Positions 13,401 through 25,539 of a DNA stretch of 64,000 nt are shown piece by piece. Positions within the stretch are counted from its first letter, which is position 1. The number at the start of each line of letters is the position of its first letter. A program made the position numbers and the translations under genes. The DNA comes from Nageia nagi (taxonomy: Eukaryota > Pinophyta). The notes beneath the pieces were generated by a model, which saw only the letters and a program-made list of their open reading frames with translations, was not told where the DNA came from and ran no database searches. Location of the stretch: the NCBI GenBank assembly GCA_050084985.1, contig JBITNC010000001.1, positions 171,988,001 to 172,052,000 on the forward strand, written 5' to 3'.

Positions 13401-14120
13401 TTCGAGCTAGATGGCTCTTCAAAAAAGGGATTGCCTCCCTTATCGATTTTTTTTACCAATCCTCTAAAGGGTGGATCCCTTAGGAAGAATTCAAGCTCAG
13501 ATTTTCTCTAAAACCTTAGGATAAGGATACATATGAAATATTTTTTAATTACACTCCTTTTTTGTTATGGACCAAGCTCAGAAAACACTCATAATGCCCC
13601 TGGTGGATGAAATAGAAATGGTTTAAATTTACCCCAATTTTTAATTACAATGCTAAGATAGATTACAACTGGCTTTCCCCCAATCTTCCCATGGTTCCCA
13701 AAATAAATGAGCTATCATGCATCACCTCTACTAAATCTAAGTGGAGTATTCAATTCAAAATACTATGGGCCAGATATATTAATCCAAAGCAAGCTTATTT
13801 CACTTGGAGTTTGATTTTCCAAGGTCTACCTATAGGAAATAGGCTTACGCACTTGGTGGTTATCAACCCTTTATGTCCATTTTGTAATTGTGAAGAACCA
13901 GTTATAAATATTTTTTAGCATTATGGTAAGGCCAAAAAGGCTTAGAGTTGGATGAATTCCTTTTTATATCCATTCTTGCAATAGCCTCTTTCCTAACTTC
14001 ATAATCTCCTTGGAGATCCCTTAGAATTTTCCATTCCTTTGGAAGATTTTTAGAATATTTTTAAAATTAGAATTATGTTCCATTTGTGGAAAGAATAAAA
14101 TATAGTTATATTTTTGAGAA
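10413..14120 (+). pseudogene. LINE A ORF2: endonuclease, reverse transcriptase, zf-RVT
   Basis: The endonuclease begins at 'WNVKGLMDPIH' (10413-10445). RT regions follow: 'ATLTCMVNEKYSSLDSFPCELY' region (about 11800-11870), 'SWRPITLLNFSYKIIYKALA' (about 12004-12063), motif A 'KIDFEKTYDNIEW' (about 12208-12246), motif B 'RKGYPLAPSLYVL' (12390-12428), and motif C 'FTDDSLLTL' (about 12528-12555; F-x-D-D kept). The linker 'FLWKNKKTRKASIKF' lies near 12958-13000 and the zf-RVT 'CPFCNCEEPVINIF' at 13877-13918. Motif B has G-Y-P instead of the usual G-D-P. No RNase H domain was seen. Stops and frameshifts throughout. Confidence 0.75.
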
Positions 14121-15065
14121 AGTTTCTTTTGTATATTTTTCTCTAGTTAACAAGCTCATAATTTTCTATGACATTTGGTTTCAGATTAATGATTAAGTTA
14201 ACAAGGTCACCTTGGAAGTCATCCATCTGTAAACACTCATAAATTACAAGAGAAATGCTCCTTGCTTAGTGAGTCAAGTCCCCCCCTTCCCAATTTGATG
14301 GGAGCACTCACATTCTAGGTAATATCATCACTCTCCCCTACAAGATCAGGATTAGAACTATGCTCGTAGATCTTGCCCTCCATCTCAATATCCATGGAAT
14401 CCTCCTCCTGCTACTGGGTGGGGTACCTAAGGGTGGGAATCTTGTCCCAAATATCCTTGACAACATGGCAAGGGTGTTGAAGTGAGATCCTCCCTTCATA
14501 ATGAAGGCTAATATGGTTAGATTGAAGGTGATGGTGATGGTTTAGTTTGTGTTTGATTAAAATCAATGAATTCTACATTTAATGAAGAGGATATGGCAGA
14601 TGGGTGGGTGGCATAATCCTTTATTATTGATCATACACCAAGCAGCCCATATTAGCATGACATCAGAGAAACATTAGAGAATACATATTAGTTGTAGATC
14701 CCTTCTAATGTATAAAAATATAATGCAAATATGGAGAATGTTGAGGCTATTAATGAATCTACCACTTCAATACCATCCAGTGTGTAGCCTACCAGTACCC
14801 CCCTCCTCTTAATGGTGTTTAATATCTTCGCATTTGTTCCTATTAGTGGTGAAGTTGAAATATTTTTTGTAATGTTTAAATAGTTATGGCAATGAATTTG
14901 TGAATTACCAGATGGGTGGTAGGTATTTATTTGTTCAGTTCCTATTGTATGGTAATGTGATAGACTGTTACCTTTTTGTTTATTGCATTAAGCGCCCAAG
15001 GTGTTATTATATCCACCCATACATGTTTGTATGATTTAGTTTTTTATTAATTTAAAGCTTTATCA
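14121..15065 (+). other. 3' untranslated part of LINE A
   Basis: No coding signal between the zf-RVT block and the A run at 15066. The position and the 'tttttattaatttaaagctttatcatt' tail are what one expects of a plant LINE 3' UTR. Confidence 0.5.
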
Positions 15066-15073
15066 TTAAAAAA

Positions 15074-16500
15074 AATTCAAATATTATTTAGGAAAAAAAT
15101 TTATGATTGCCTCAAGGATGCGATGTTCTTGTATTTTGATACAACATTAGATTTTGAATGGAAAAAATAAGACAAAAAAGGTATTTTTTTTATAAATTAT
15201 TATTAATAATAATTTTAAAAAAAATATTTTTTTAATTAAAATTTTATTTTCTACAAAAATAAAAAACTATGTTTTTATAATTATGTATTTTTCAGCCAAG
15301 CAACAAATAATAAATAACCTTAAAAAATATTGAGGTTATGGGTGGAGTGTAGAAAAAGCACTCCAAATGGTAAGCCACAACTTGAATTGAAAAAAGAGAT
15401 CACTTGAGAAGATCCAAAAAAAAAGATTCAACCAGATGATTGTATGGGTGCTAGACCACCAACATGTAATAAGAAAGTGTAGAATAAAATGGTTTAAAAA
15501 GTGAATGATTATGAAGGGCACCACAGGTCCACATATGAGTGCTTTGTGCATAAAAAGTTGTATCTATGCACAATTTTAGTAGATCAATTTTTTTTGGTGG
15601 TATGCATCAGTTTAGTAGCGTAGGAAATATGGAATTGAGGCCATGTTTGTAAGTATATTCTATAAATTATTTAATATTTTAAAATAAATAATTAAATAAT
15701 GATAATATTATTTAATTAAATATATATTTTTTGAAGTTCAATAGATATGGAAGATTTTCGACACCATATGAATTAGTGCTATGGACTTAAAGAAGGTTTC
15801 AATTGGTTAATCACATTGGTGGAGGCAGTAAGTAAATAATGATATTTTATGTACTTTTAATTAAGTTTAATTATTTAATTAAGATTTTAATTTTTTATTT
15901 ATTTAATAACATTTAATTAATTTTTAATTGCATTAGGATTCATCACTAGTGCCAATAGAGGTTGAAGATTAAACTGCTAAGGGTGGTGGTGGTGATCATG
16001 ATGGTGAAGCTAGTGATCGTTATGAACTTGTTAGTTATTATGATGTTGATTTATGATACATTAGATTTGATATTATGATACATTATGATTTGACATTATG
16101 ATATATTTATGTCATAAGTTTTAAATTTATGCTTTGAGTTGAGTTTCATATTTGATATTTATTATTTTTTTATTAATAGATTAATTTTGTATCAAACAAA
16201 AAATATGAAATTTATAAGGGACTTCACCAACCTTTACATTAGGGAAAATTTAAGCAATTGGGTTTATAGATTATTCTAGATTGCTGCATTCTACCATCCA
16301 ACAACAAAAAAAGGAGAATTTATATGCTACTATCCAACATAGTCTAATCGCTAGCCCTCTTAATAGCCTAAACTAAATTTTATTCTCCTTTACATATTAG
16401 ATACAAATTAGATACAAAAGCACAAATTTGACTTCTTTGATTATCCCACTCACTAATCAATACATGGGTTCCAAAGAGCATTATTTTATCTCCTTTTATC
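15074..16500. other. AT-rich unassigned stretch
   Basis: Low-GC sequence with a few short open frames. A 'ggtggtggtggtgatcatgatggtga' stretch near 15982-16007 could be the acidic/His-rich end of a broken transposon protein, but nothing identifies it. Confidence 0.35.
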
Positions 16501-16522
16501 TACCAATGTAATAAATTAAAAT

Positions 16523-17860
16523 TCAAAATAACTTTTGCCACCTAGTTCCTCCTCGATTTTCATGTGCAAAGGATGGGTCCATTTCCAGTCTAGAGATTTC
16601 ATGAGTTCCTCCTGGTTCTATCTTATTTGTGGATATTATCTTAGCATGGATTCTGTTTTCAATATTAAGCTCAGTCTTGCTATCCGAAGATGTTCCATAT
16701 GATTTGTTGCTCCTTTCCTTGGTGTCTATCTTGTTCCCATATGGTGATTGCTCCTCCTTCATCTAAGAAAAATCCTCATATTTTGGTAGTCCTTCCCCAA
16801 TGTGTTCCTCTTTTCCAAAGAGTTTTGATGGTTTTTCTTCTTCGATTTGTTCCTCATTCTATTGGAACTAAACTTCACTTTCTTCATCCTCCTTTTTGAT
16901 GTCCTCTTCTATGGTGCATTGAAAATTTGGGCATATTCTTATGTCCCTATTATTGGCAATTGAAACATCTAAAAGAGTAACATTCGTACTTTATTCTCTG
17001 AACATGGGTCCTCCAGATATGGTGATGAATTTTGGCCAAGAATCAAATTTCTTCATCCAAACAACAATTCTAGCTTTGCCTAGATCATAGAGTCCTTCCA
17101 TATTCTCCTGAGTATACTCATCTAATCCTTGGAAAGCCCCAATAGCATTTCCTATTTTGCTAATTCATTTTTTACTCCAAAACTCAATGGGAAGTGCATA
17201 TAAATTAATCCACATTAGGTATCCCATGATTTCCTCTGTAAGAGGGTTTAAATATTTTATCCATTCCCTCATGTAAATCCCCCTTTGCCTAAAGAACTAC
17301 TTGCATTTGTGACTTAAAACCCATTTATAGTCACCCAAATCTTCAAAACAAAATATAAAGAAATTATTTGGGAGAACAAGGATTCAAAACTCCCCATCAC
17401 ATTGAAAGGCTTCTTCTGCAAATCTTCTTTAGTCTTCATAATAAAGGCATTTACCTTTGATCTTATAGATTATTCCATGTGTTTGAAGTTCTCCTAAATT
17501 CATCGCTAGATCCTCATATTCAAAACTAAGTTCCATTTGTGTGTTCCTCATTTGGCTAACACTATCACCAATTTTAGAACTTGCATTATTACTTCCTTTC
17601 TGCTTGATGTTGTGATAGACCTCTTCATGGTTCTATTTGATGCTATTGTATACCTCTCCATGGTTCTACTTGATACTATTGTATACCTCTCCATGGTTCT
17701 TCTTAACACTCTTATTGTACTCTCCACGGAAATCTTCAAATTGCTTCATAATTGCTCTTGTAGATCCTTCCTTGACTCACTTTTGGCTCTCCCCATGGTG
17801 CTTATACTTCTTTATCTTAATATTTATTATTTATTATTCACATTTATATAATATTTAACA
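16523..17860 (-). pseudogene. LINE ORF1 on the minus strand (DUF4283-like) with N-terminal repeats
   Basis: Reading down the minus strand, an N-terminal repeat (ORF 17739-17548) is followed by 'MREWIKYLNPLTEEIMGYL', 'WINLYALPIEFWSKK' and 'ISKIGNAIGAFQGLDEYTQ' (about 17270-17090). This matches the LINE ORF1 pattern 'PLWV.LP.LP.E.W....L..IGN.IG.F...D'. A hydrophilic tail ends at 16523. Stops separate the pieces. No endonuclease or RT follows on this strand, so the copy is cut or was always ORF1-only. Confidence 0.6.
17588..17720 (-). repeat. 33-bp tandem repeat encoding 11-residue units
   Basis: Three clear units (17621-17653, 17654-17686, 17687-17719), with a more diverged one to the left, repeat 'ctctccatggttctacttga' plus 'tactattgtatac'. 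On the minus strand they encode RTMERYTIVSS, RTMERYTIASN and RTMKRSITTSS. Period 33 keeps the frame. The units sit at the N-terminus of the minus-strand LINE ORF1. Confidence 0.75.
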
Positions 17861-17939
17861 TTTCTATTTATTTGCTTATTTCATTTCAATTTAATAAAAT
17901 AATTTTGTTAAAAAATATTATTAAAATAGAATATAAATA

Positions 17940-18405
17940 AATACAAAAAAAAGGGATTTAATTCCCAATAAAAAAGTTTTCTCTAACGCTAATTTAATAC
18001 AAAAATTTTATTTTTGACATTAAATATGACACAATGTTATCGCTATGTTTGATGCAAAACTATCCAACCTTGACACTATATAAGATGTACATGTAGTTAT
18101 TACTAAAATTAAAATGTATTTTTTATGATGCATCTTGATGCTAATTATGACAAATATTGACATAATGTTTAATACAAATCATTTTTTGTGATGCAAATTA
18201 TGACACTTGATGATGCAAATTGAGATGCAGTATGATGCTAGATAAAATGCCATATCATATTTTTGATGACACTAAAGGTGATGCTACTCTTGATGTGTAT
18301 GTTAGCATACGATTTGAGAACAATGTTTTGGAAAAAAATTTAAAATAATTTACACTAGATTATGACGTGTGCCTTGACACTAAATTGGGTTTGTATTGTA
18401 GTGAT
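17940..18405 (-). mobile_element. CACTA-like terminal region with subterminal repeats
   Basis: The sequence ends at 18392-18405 in 'tttgtattgtagtg', whose complement is CACTACAATACAAA, the usual start of a CACTA element end. Inward (to the left) many copies of tgatgca / gacacta / ttgatgc-type motifs on both strands look like the subterminal repeats of this superfamily. I found no matching opposite end in the window, so the element body is undefined. The AT-rich stretch is otherwise non-coding. Confidence 0.45.
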
Positions 18406-18683
18406 CATAGAGACTAGTTCCTAGATAGCAATAACTATAGACTAGTTCCTAGATATGAACAACCTATAGTTATTGCAAATTAGCATCTTACTAAATCGAA
18501 TCATTCATGATTGTATAAAATATATGATGTGATGTAGGTACTAAATTGAAAATGATTATAGCTATAAGTAAAATTATTATGACCATAATAAAATTCAATA
18601 TGTAGTTATATGAATGTTGAATCAAAGAAAACTTCACCTTATCTATGATGTGGCTACCTATAAGGAGATCTTCCATCAAGCAC

Positions 18684-20600
18684 CATGGATAAATATTGGC
18701 TAGGAGTAGCTATCTATTTCAATTATGTTATCTCCATTAATGAAGAAAATTTATACTTTCGATTAGATCTACCCATATGACAATACATTTAGTTTTGGGG
18801 TATTTTTATAGAAATAATGAGGACTATTATCATAAGGTTCATCATTTCCTAGATTTTGTAAGAAAGAATTCAATAGACCCTGAAAGAACTAGATGTCCAT
18901 GTTAGAAATTCTCAAACAAGAAAAAACTCTTCTTTTTTCAAAGGTTTATGATCACCTAATTTTGCATGAGATTGGCAAGAGATATATTGAGTTTATTTTT
19001 AATATAGAATAACACTCTAATTTTGATAAATATGCATTGAATATATACTATTTACTTATGAGAGTTCAATTATGGAAGATGTACAAGGAAACAACATTGG
19101 AATGGTCATTGATGCATGCAAATTGTTCAATTTCAATTTCTCATATAGTGGATAAGAGCCACGAGATAATGATATGGAGTTCTAATCATCTTATAGAGTG
19201 ATTCATGCTTATGAATGCCATATCTTGCTTGAAGATACCAAACAACCATTATAAACATGCTATACAAAGTACAAAAAGCTATCAACAATCATCAAAATAT
19301 ATAATCTCAAAGAAATACATGGCTAGTTGGAAAAAAGATTTGGTGACTTATCATAGCCACTAAAATATATGCTCTTAATTGATAATACAATTCAAGAGTG
19401 CACATATGTGGTAAATAAAATCATGAGGCCATTGGGATTACAATATTTAATGATAAATACATGCATTAATATTCCTCCAAAGGTCTTCATGAGTTATTTC
19501 TCCATTATACTAAGGTTGAAGAGAATGTATAGGTAAGTGATTTTAATATATCATTTTATTTTTTTATTTATTTGTTTCAATATTGTTAGATGTGGCTTAA
19601 GTGAATTGCTTTCTTCTTGTAGATCTACAAGGCTATGGATAATATGAGGTATAATTCCCAACATAAGAGTTCAAAAAGTAATGTTCCACATCTAATCAAC
19701 TCCCCGATGTGGAAAACTACAGATGTTAAGTGGAAATATTTCACCAATGATCCATACAATGTATGACATGCAATGGAAATTTATGGGTTCAACCCTTTTA
19801 CTAACCTTAGTATTATGTACAGATGCTTGGCCTATTATATTGGTCACTTACAAACTTCCATCATGGATTTGGATTAAGATGAAACATTCAATGCTCACCT
19901 TGTTATGCTTAGCCCTAAGAAACCAATCAATGATATTAATGTTTATCTACATGCATTGGTTGATGACTTACACAAAGTATAGACTAAAGGAGAATAAATG
20001 TATGATGCATTATCTAATACTACATTCAATATTAGAGAAATAATGATGTGGGCCATCCATAACTTTCGTACTTATGGAAATCTATCAAAATGTATGAAAA
20101 AGGGAAAGGAAAAATGTCCAATATGAAAATGCAATAGAAATATTGCTTACATGGGCCATAGGAGATTCCTTACTCCAAAATATTTATTTCATCATCAGAG
20201 GACATCTTTCAATGGTAAAGAAGAGCTCGATAAACCACCCAAACCTTTAAGTGGGATTAAAGTAATAAGAAAAAGTACAAGAAATTTTACCAAATTGGGG
20301 AAGGAGCAACTCAAATAAAAGGAAATGTGATATGAATGATGATAGTGTGTTTATTCCTATAACATGATAGAAGAAATTTATATTCTTCAATTTATCATAT
20401 TGGAAGGTATGACTTGAAACTTTCTTTCTATATTTATTTTTATGTCTCTCAATGTTGAGTAAATTTAAATTGATATTATTATCTATGAATAACATCTTCT
20501 AGTTGTCACAACTTGGATGTAATTCATATGGAGAAAAATCGATGTGAAAGCCAATTCTAAACACTACTAAGTATCAGTGAAAAGTTAAAGGATGGAAAAA
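18684..20600 (+). pseudogene. CACTA (En/Spm) transposase pseudogene, TNP2-like, with an intron
   Basis: The start 'MDKYWL' (18684) and 'TRCPC.KFSNKKK....VYDHLILH' (about 18886-18975) match the transposase-associated N-terminal domain. The TNP2 core follows: 'EIYGFNPFTNLSIMYRCLAY' with 'YGFNPF' (about 19770-19830), 'INDINVYLHALVDDLHKV' (about 19930-19980), 'FRTYGNLSKCMKKGK' (about 20065-20110), 'YMGHRRFLTPKYLFHHQRTS' and 'KPPKPLSG' (about 20150-20255). Then 'KFIFFNLSYWK' is separated from 'HNLDVIHMEKNRC' by an apparent GT-AG intron (about 20408-20502). Stops inside the frames show decay. The sequence after 20600 no longer matches TNP2. Confidence 0.8.
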
Positions 20601-21400
20601 AATTCCATTAGGGTTTTAAAAGTATGGGTATCATGAAGACATTGTGGCTACTAATGGATGGAAAGAAGATATTTATTTTCACCAACATCTTATAAGAAAA
20701 TTGAAATTGAAATTTCGTATTAATTTTCACAAATGGACAAAAATAATCAATGGGATTTTAGAAAAATACATATAAGAGGAGAAAGAAGTGTCTAGAGCGA
20801 CTCTGATAAGTAGTGTTAAACAAAAAAGTATGTTAAATACAAAAGGCCCAAGTAACATAGAAATTCTAAATATAGAGGCTCAAGGGGCACCTTCAAAATT
20901 TGAGATTAGAAAGAAGCTCATGATGTTAAAACCAACAGAAGTAATCCTATGGGTTTAATAGTAAGACATCAATATGTAGTCCTTCCATAGTCATCAAAGA
21001 TCATGTGATGCTTCTAATTCATATTTTTCTATAGTTTAAAATAGGATGTGATAAGGTATGGAACTCATTATGTTGTGGGATATATTGATGGTCACTTTCT
21101 ATCTAAGGTGGATGGTTTCTCTAATATAGAGTATGATGCATATTTGGTCTTCATAATTCATCCATAATTTCAAAGTATGAGTACCTCTAACTAAGAAATA
21201 AAATTAGCCTTGAATTTATTATTAAATAGGGAAAATGAATATGAAATGATCTTCAATATTTGGTTTTATGTTGCATAGTTTCCATATATGCTAGTCTATG
21301 GGAATATGATGGTCTATCTCAATACAGAGCTGGTGTGAGTAAATCCTTACATGCCTAAGATGGAAATGAAGACCATGTGATATATGTAGTTTGATGTACT
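20601..21400 (+). other. Unassigned plus-strand protein relic
   Basis: Near 20620-20990 a plus frame reads 'KYGYHEDIVATNGWKEDIYF', 'NFHKWTKIINGILEKYI' and 'LMMLKPTEVILWV' with few stops. It follows the CACTA transposase but I cannot match it to that family. It may be a second CACTA gene or a different element joined here. Confidence 0.3.
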
Positions 21401-24400
21401 CATGGATGAAAATAGCATCATTCTCTAATTTTATGTGAGCCTAAAGGTAATGCAAGAGCTTTGGTGAGAGCAATTTTCTCATAGAATTCCAAGTTATCCT
21501 TAGGTTAAGTCGAGTAGATTACTTTTCTGATAATTTTATTGATATCCCTAGTAGAAGGATTAGAGATCTTTTCTAGGAGATAGAAGGGGGTATTCACTCT
21601 ATATACAAGCCTATATAATGTAGGAGAGAGGTGGATTATGCATACCAAAACCAACAAATGCCTTTATTTTCTATTTGCATTGAGGATTTGAGCTCTAAGA
21701 GAGGGCATCTCTTTGAGTAAGGGGCTATTGAAATCATGTGAAGGATGCTTTTTAGAAGCTCAATGATTTAGAATATTGTAAGAGACAACATGAGATATGC
21801 ATTAAATTCATTCAGAATGAGGGACATTCCTTTTGGCCTAAATTGATCTCGAGAGCATATTAACAAAAACTCTTTCAATGCGAGCCTAAGTAGAGTGTCC
21901 TAAGCAAGATCTCAAACTTTACATTCATAAATTAGGGTTGGAAAGACAAAGGAATGGAAGAGTTTATTTTTATTATGATATTTAGAATTAAATTTGAAAT
22001 ATTATCTCTCGATTATGACCATTACATTGTATCCTTTATTCATTCTATTTTAGGAGACTACGATCATGCTAAAAGTGGGACCTATGAAGAGTACACCCAA
22101 ATAGGTGTAAGAGGTGGCTTCCTCAATAGGTTTCTTTTGGAAAGTAAAGGGTACATTGAAAGAATATTATCTTGACATATAGAAGGATATAAAATTTATA
22201 TTTTTGAGATTAACTTCAAGAGCATGAGTAGCACAAAAGGTCCTTAGGATGTCAACCTAACGTTGAAACATAATTGTTGTATAAGATAAAAAAAATTATA
22301 TTATCTACAAAGAGAGAAATTGAAACAATGGAATCATCCATAAGATAACCCACACTTGGTCCTCAATTATTTGAATTATCTTTTCAATTTCATCAATATA
22401 GAGCCCAAATAGAGTAGATAAGAGGGAGCAACCTTGTTTTACATCAATAATACTATAGACTATATCGAATAAGTAAGATCTAACCTGGACTTGGCCAACT
22501 ACCTATTTATATAATATCATGACAAGGAATAATATGTCTCTAGTGATCCCCTACATTCTCAAACATCTAGAATAGGAGATGTCTATGGACAGTATCAAAG
22601 GCTTTACAAAAGTTAATAAACTAATAGTTTACCTTTTGTTTATAGGAGATATTCTTCAATAATGAACCAAAAAGTGAGAATCTGGTTAACAGTGCAATAA
22701 TTTATACAAAATTTATATTGACCAAATGCATAAAGATTAATTTTCAACAAAGCCAGATATGAATTCATTAAGAGTCATGTCAAAGACTTTTTCTAGGGTG
22801 TGGCCAATTAAAATCATTTTATAGTTGCTAGAGTTGAGGGGGTCCATATATTTATAAATGGGTTGTATGATATTGAAGATCCAAGAGGAAGGCAACCCAT
22901 GAGAAGAGATGTAGTTAAACATTTCAGCAATATGACTGCCAAATTTATAGGACTATGCTTGAGGAATTTAGTAGTTAGGTTTTCAAAATATCAATTTAGA
23001 GTTTACAAATAGCTTGTAAAATCATTTTATCAATGAAGTGGTAAGGATAGGTTAAGATTTGGAAATAATAGAGGTTTGATTCGAGATGTTGTAGAGGGTA
23101 GAGATATAAGTGGACCACACATGTGGATCAGTGATAAAGCATAAGTGAGACTTAGGGAGAAAGACACCAAAAAATGTTAGCATTTGTCTTAAACATATTG
23201 ATTATTTTCCATCTTATCACAACATCATATTGTCTCTTCTTGTTTCTAGGGAGGATATGGTAATTTTGTTAGGGCTCTATAATTGTATAGGGGTTGAATT
23301 GCATAGAAAAGTGGGTGAGTTTATGGATGGACTTGCATTCATTATCAAACCATGAGTTATGAGGGTAGTAGCCAAGGCAAGGGTGAGGGGATGGGGTGTT
23401 TGTGGTATGAGTGAAGGATTAAATAGTGATTAACCATTGGGCTTAAGAGAAAAGATCCACCTGCAACATGGGGTCTTGCATATGGTGGAGGTTGGTGATA
23501 TGTTGTTTTAGTCTTTTTATGTAGATGTGGTTAAAATTATGGTCAAAGTGAATATGGAGGGTGGTATAACAAAGAGAGGGGATATGGGTGGAGAGTTGTG
23601 TGGTAAGAGGAATGGTAAGGATGAGATAAGCATGGTTGGATAGGGGTGGAGTATCAAAGGTATTGAAATCAATGATAGAAAAGGTGAAGGGGAGGTTATT
23701 TAGATCATAGTCGATCACACTAGTGTCACCAATAAAGGGGAAATGAGTAGAATGATTGGATTGATAGAATTGAACAATACCATTTAGAATGATCAAATCA
23801 TATGCTTCAGCCAAATTAACTAGGTATTTTCCATAAGATGTGATATTTTTCCTAGCATCATCAGACTATTATATTAGGCCTAAAGCATTGACATTAGTCT
23901 CTAATAATTGAAGAAGATATGAAGAAATATCATGTAAAAAATATTGGGATGTGGTTGTTCATGCATTGAATTCCCCTCATAGCATGATATCACTCAAGAG
24001 GAAAATATGGAGATCTATAGGTAAATATCCATGTAGGGTGAGTCGCCATCATTTGCAATATAATGGGATGAGGAAGCAAGAGAAAAGTAATAAATAATAA
24101 TAAAAATATGTTGAGAAGATAAATTCCTATAAAGAGAGATTCATATGTATTTGGAATGGATATATTATTATTCTAAATGAATGCATGAAGTTAAACACTC
24201 TTGATATAGGTAAGCAACACCTCTAGAGCCTTTGATACCTTAGCAAGTCTTCATTCTATAAGAAAAAAATCAAGAATAGCTTATGTAATATGGTATTCAT
24301 TTCATTTATGTTTCATGTATTGTGGTGAGAAGAATGAGATCCCTATCATGAATTACACCATTTAGTGAATCCAAAGAAGAGAAGTAAGATCCAACACAAT

Positions 24401-24480
24401 TCCATACAACCATTTTGATATGAGACCAAATACATGATTCCTAGTGTCATGTTGATGTGGGCCAAGGTTTAGTCCATCCT
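21400..24480 (-). mobile_element. LINE of jockey-like type on the minus strand, decayed
   Basis: Going down the minus strand: an endonuclease-like start ('WNCVGSYFSSLD', about 24395) and the endonuclease C-terminus at 23814-23443 (YDLIILNGIVQF, GDTSVIDYDLNN, PPLSNHAYLIL). RT follows at 22922-22300: 'GLPSSWIFNIIQPIYKYMDP', 'SNYKMILIGHTLEKVF', motif A 'FCKAFDTVHRHLLF' (about 22605-22560), motif B 'VKQGCSLLSTLFGLYIDEIE' (after a frame change) and motif C 'FVDNI' near 22290-22310. The 'SNYR.I.IGH' signature differs from the L1-like LINEs elsewhere in the window. Motif C has F-V-D-N where F-x-D-D is expected. The 3' boundary is approximate. Confidence 0.65.
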
Positions 24481-25490
24481 AAGGGAGGATTATCACATAT
24501 TCAAACTCTACTACTTCAAAGAATGGGTTGCCTTATTTTTTGGCTTTAATCATTTTATTTTTGTTAGCTTTGAGTTCTTCACATTGCAGTTGAGTCAAGT
24601 CTTCATCGAGAAATATATTATCTGGAAGATTGAATAATTTCCTCTTAGCTATTAAATCTTATAGGCATTCTCCAATTGATAAAAAATTAATAATAAGAGT
24701 CTTATCCAAGGATGATATCTTTCAGGTCCAAAGGTCTTGTGTATGAAATGTGACCAAAATGTATTGCATCGATTATTTTTAGAAGATCACAAACTCAAAG
24801 ATTGTGTTCCTTGGTGTGACACATATTTTCTTCTACAAATTTTGCATGTATTTCCATATAAACCATTGGTGGGGCTTTCTTTCCATTAACAACTTGCACC
24901 TGTAATTTGTGTTGCTTTACCTATTTCTAAATGGATTGTTGGTGGATGGTAGTCTCCTATCTAAGACATTAGTGTTGTGCAAGAAGATCATATTGTCTCA
25001 CTTTGATTTCATATATCATGACTTGGAGTTGTTGTGGAGTCTCTATGATAGGAGGGATGTGAAAGTGTTTTATTTGGCTTATTCTATCTTTTAATTTTGC
25101 AATAAGAATATCTTTATCGTGTAATTTTGTATCTGTAAGATACATTGTTCTAATTACATGATTTGCTTAGCTTGTGTGGTTATAATTGTTCATTGGCCTT
25201 GATAAAATAGAGAGGATAAATATTAATAGCTCAATTTATTCAATTCTTGATTTAAATAAATTTTCAAATCCATCAACCCCATTCGTGATGAGATCCTCAA
25301 TTCTCATTATGAGTTCTTGTTCCAAGAGATTCATGTTGTTTATGTTGTCAATGTCATTAGCATCTGCATTTTTCTTTTTCAATGAAATATTTGTTTATGT
25401 TCAAGGGCTAGAATATATCTCCAAAGCTATCACACTTTATGCCCTTAATATTTTATCAAAACTATCGATCACATAGGAAGAAGGCATGAA
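24481..25490 (-). pseudogene. Probable ORF1 of the jockey-like LINE
   Basis: The minus strand from 25490 reads 'MPSSYVIDSFDKILRA', then a Leu/Asn-rich, possibly coiled-coil stretch ('NINNMNLLEQELIMRIEDLI' near 25350-25290), and near 24850-24790 'CKICRRKYVSH', which could be a zinc-knuckle start. Position upstream of the endonuclease is right for ORF1. Stops interrupt it. The assignment rests on position and weak motifs. Confidence 0.35.
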
Positions 25491-25510
25491 TCTTCAACTA
25501 AAGAGAAATT

Positions 25511-25530
25511 TAAAAAAAAAAAAAAAAAAA
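25511..25530. repeat. A homopolymer run
   Basis: An uninterrupted run of about 19 A. It could be the tail of a plus-oriented retroelement, but the sequence to its left belongs to a minus-strand relic, so its origin is open. Confidence 0.6.
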
Positions 25531-25539
25531 ACTCTTTCC

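Larger units (their letters stand above)
9170..15073 (+). mobile_element. LINE A: nearly full-length but decayed L1-like non-LTR retrotransposon
   Basis: An ORF1 with a DUF4283-like region, an ORF2 with endonuclease, reverse transcriptase and zf-RVT blocks, and a 3' tail follow in the expected order on the plus strand. The 3' end is taken at the short A run at 15066-15073 ('cattaaaaaaaa'), which resembles the LINE-like end at 29.11 kb. Stops and frameshifts are spread throughout, so the copy is old. The 5' edge is set only by the first ORF1-like sequence and is approximate. I did not find a convincing target-site duplication. Confidence 0.75.

Noticed and set aside
17537-17851. 104-codon plus-strand hydrophobic frame
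   Set aside because: Antisense to the repeat-bearing LINE ORF1; hydrophobicity is the usual mirror of its charged residues.
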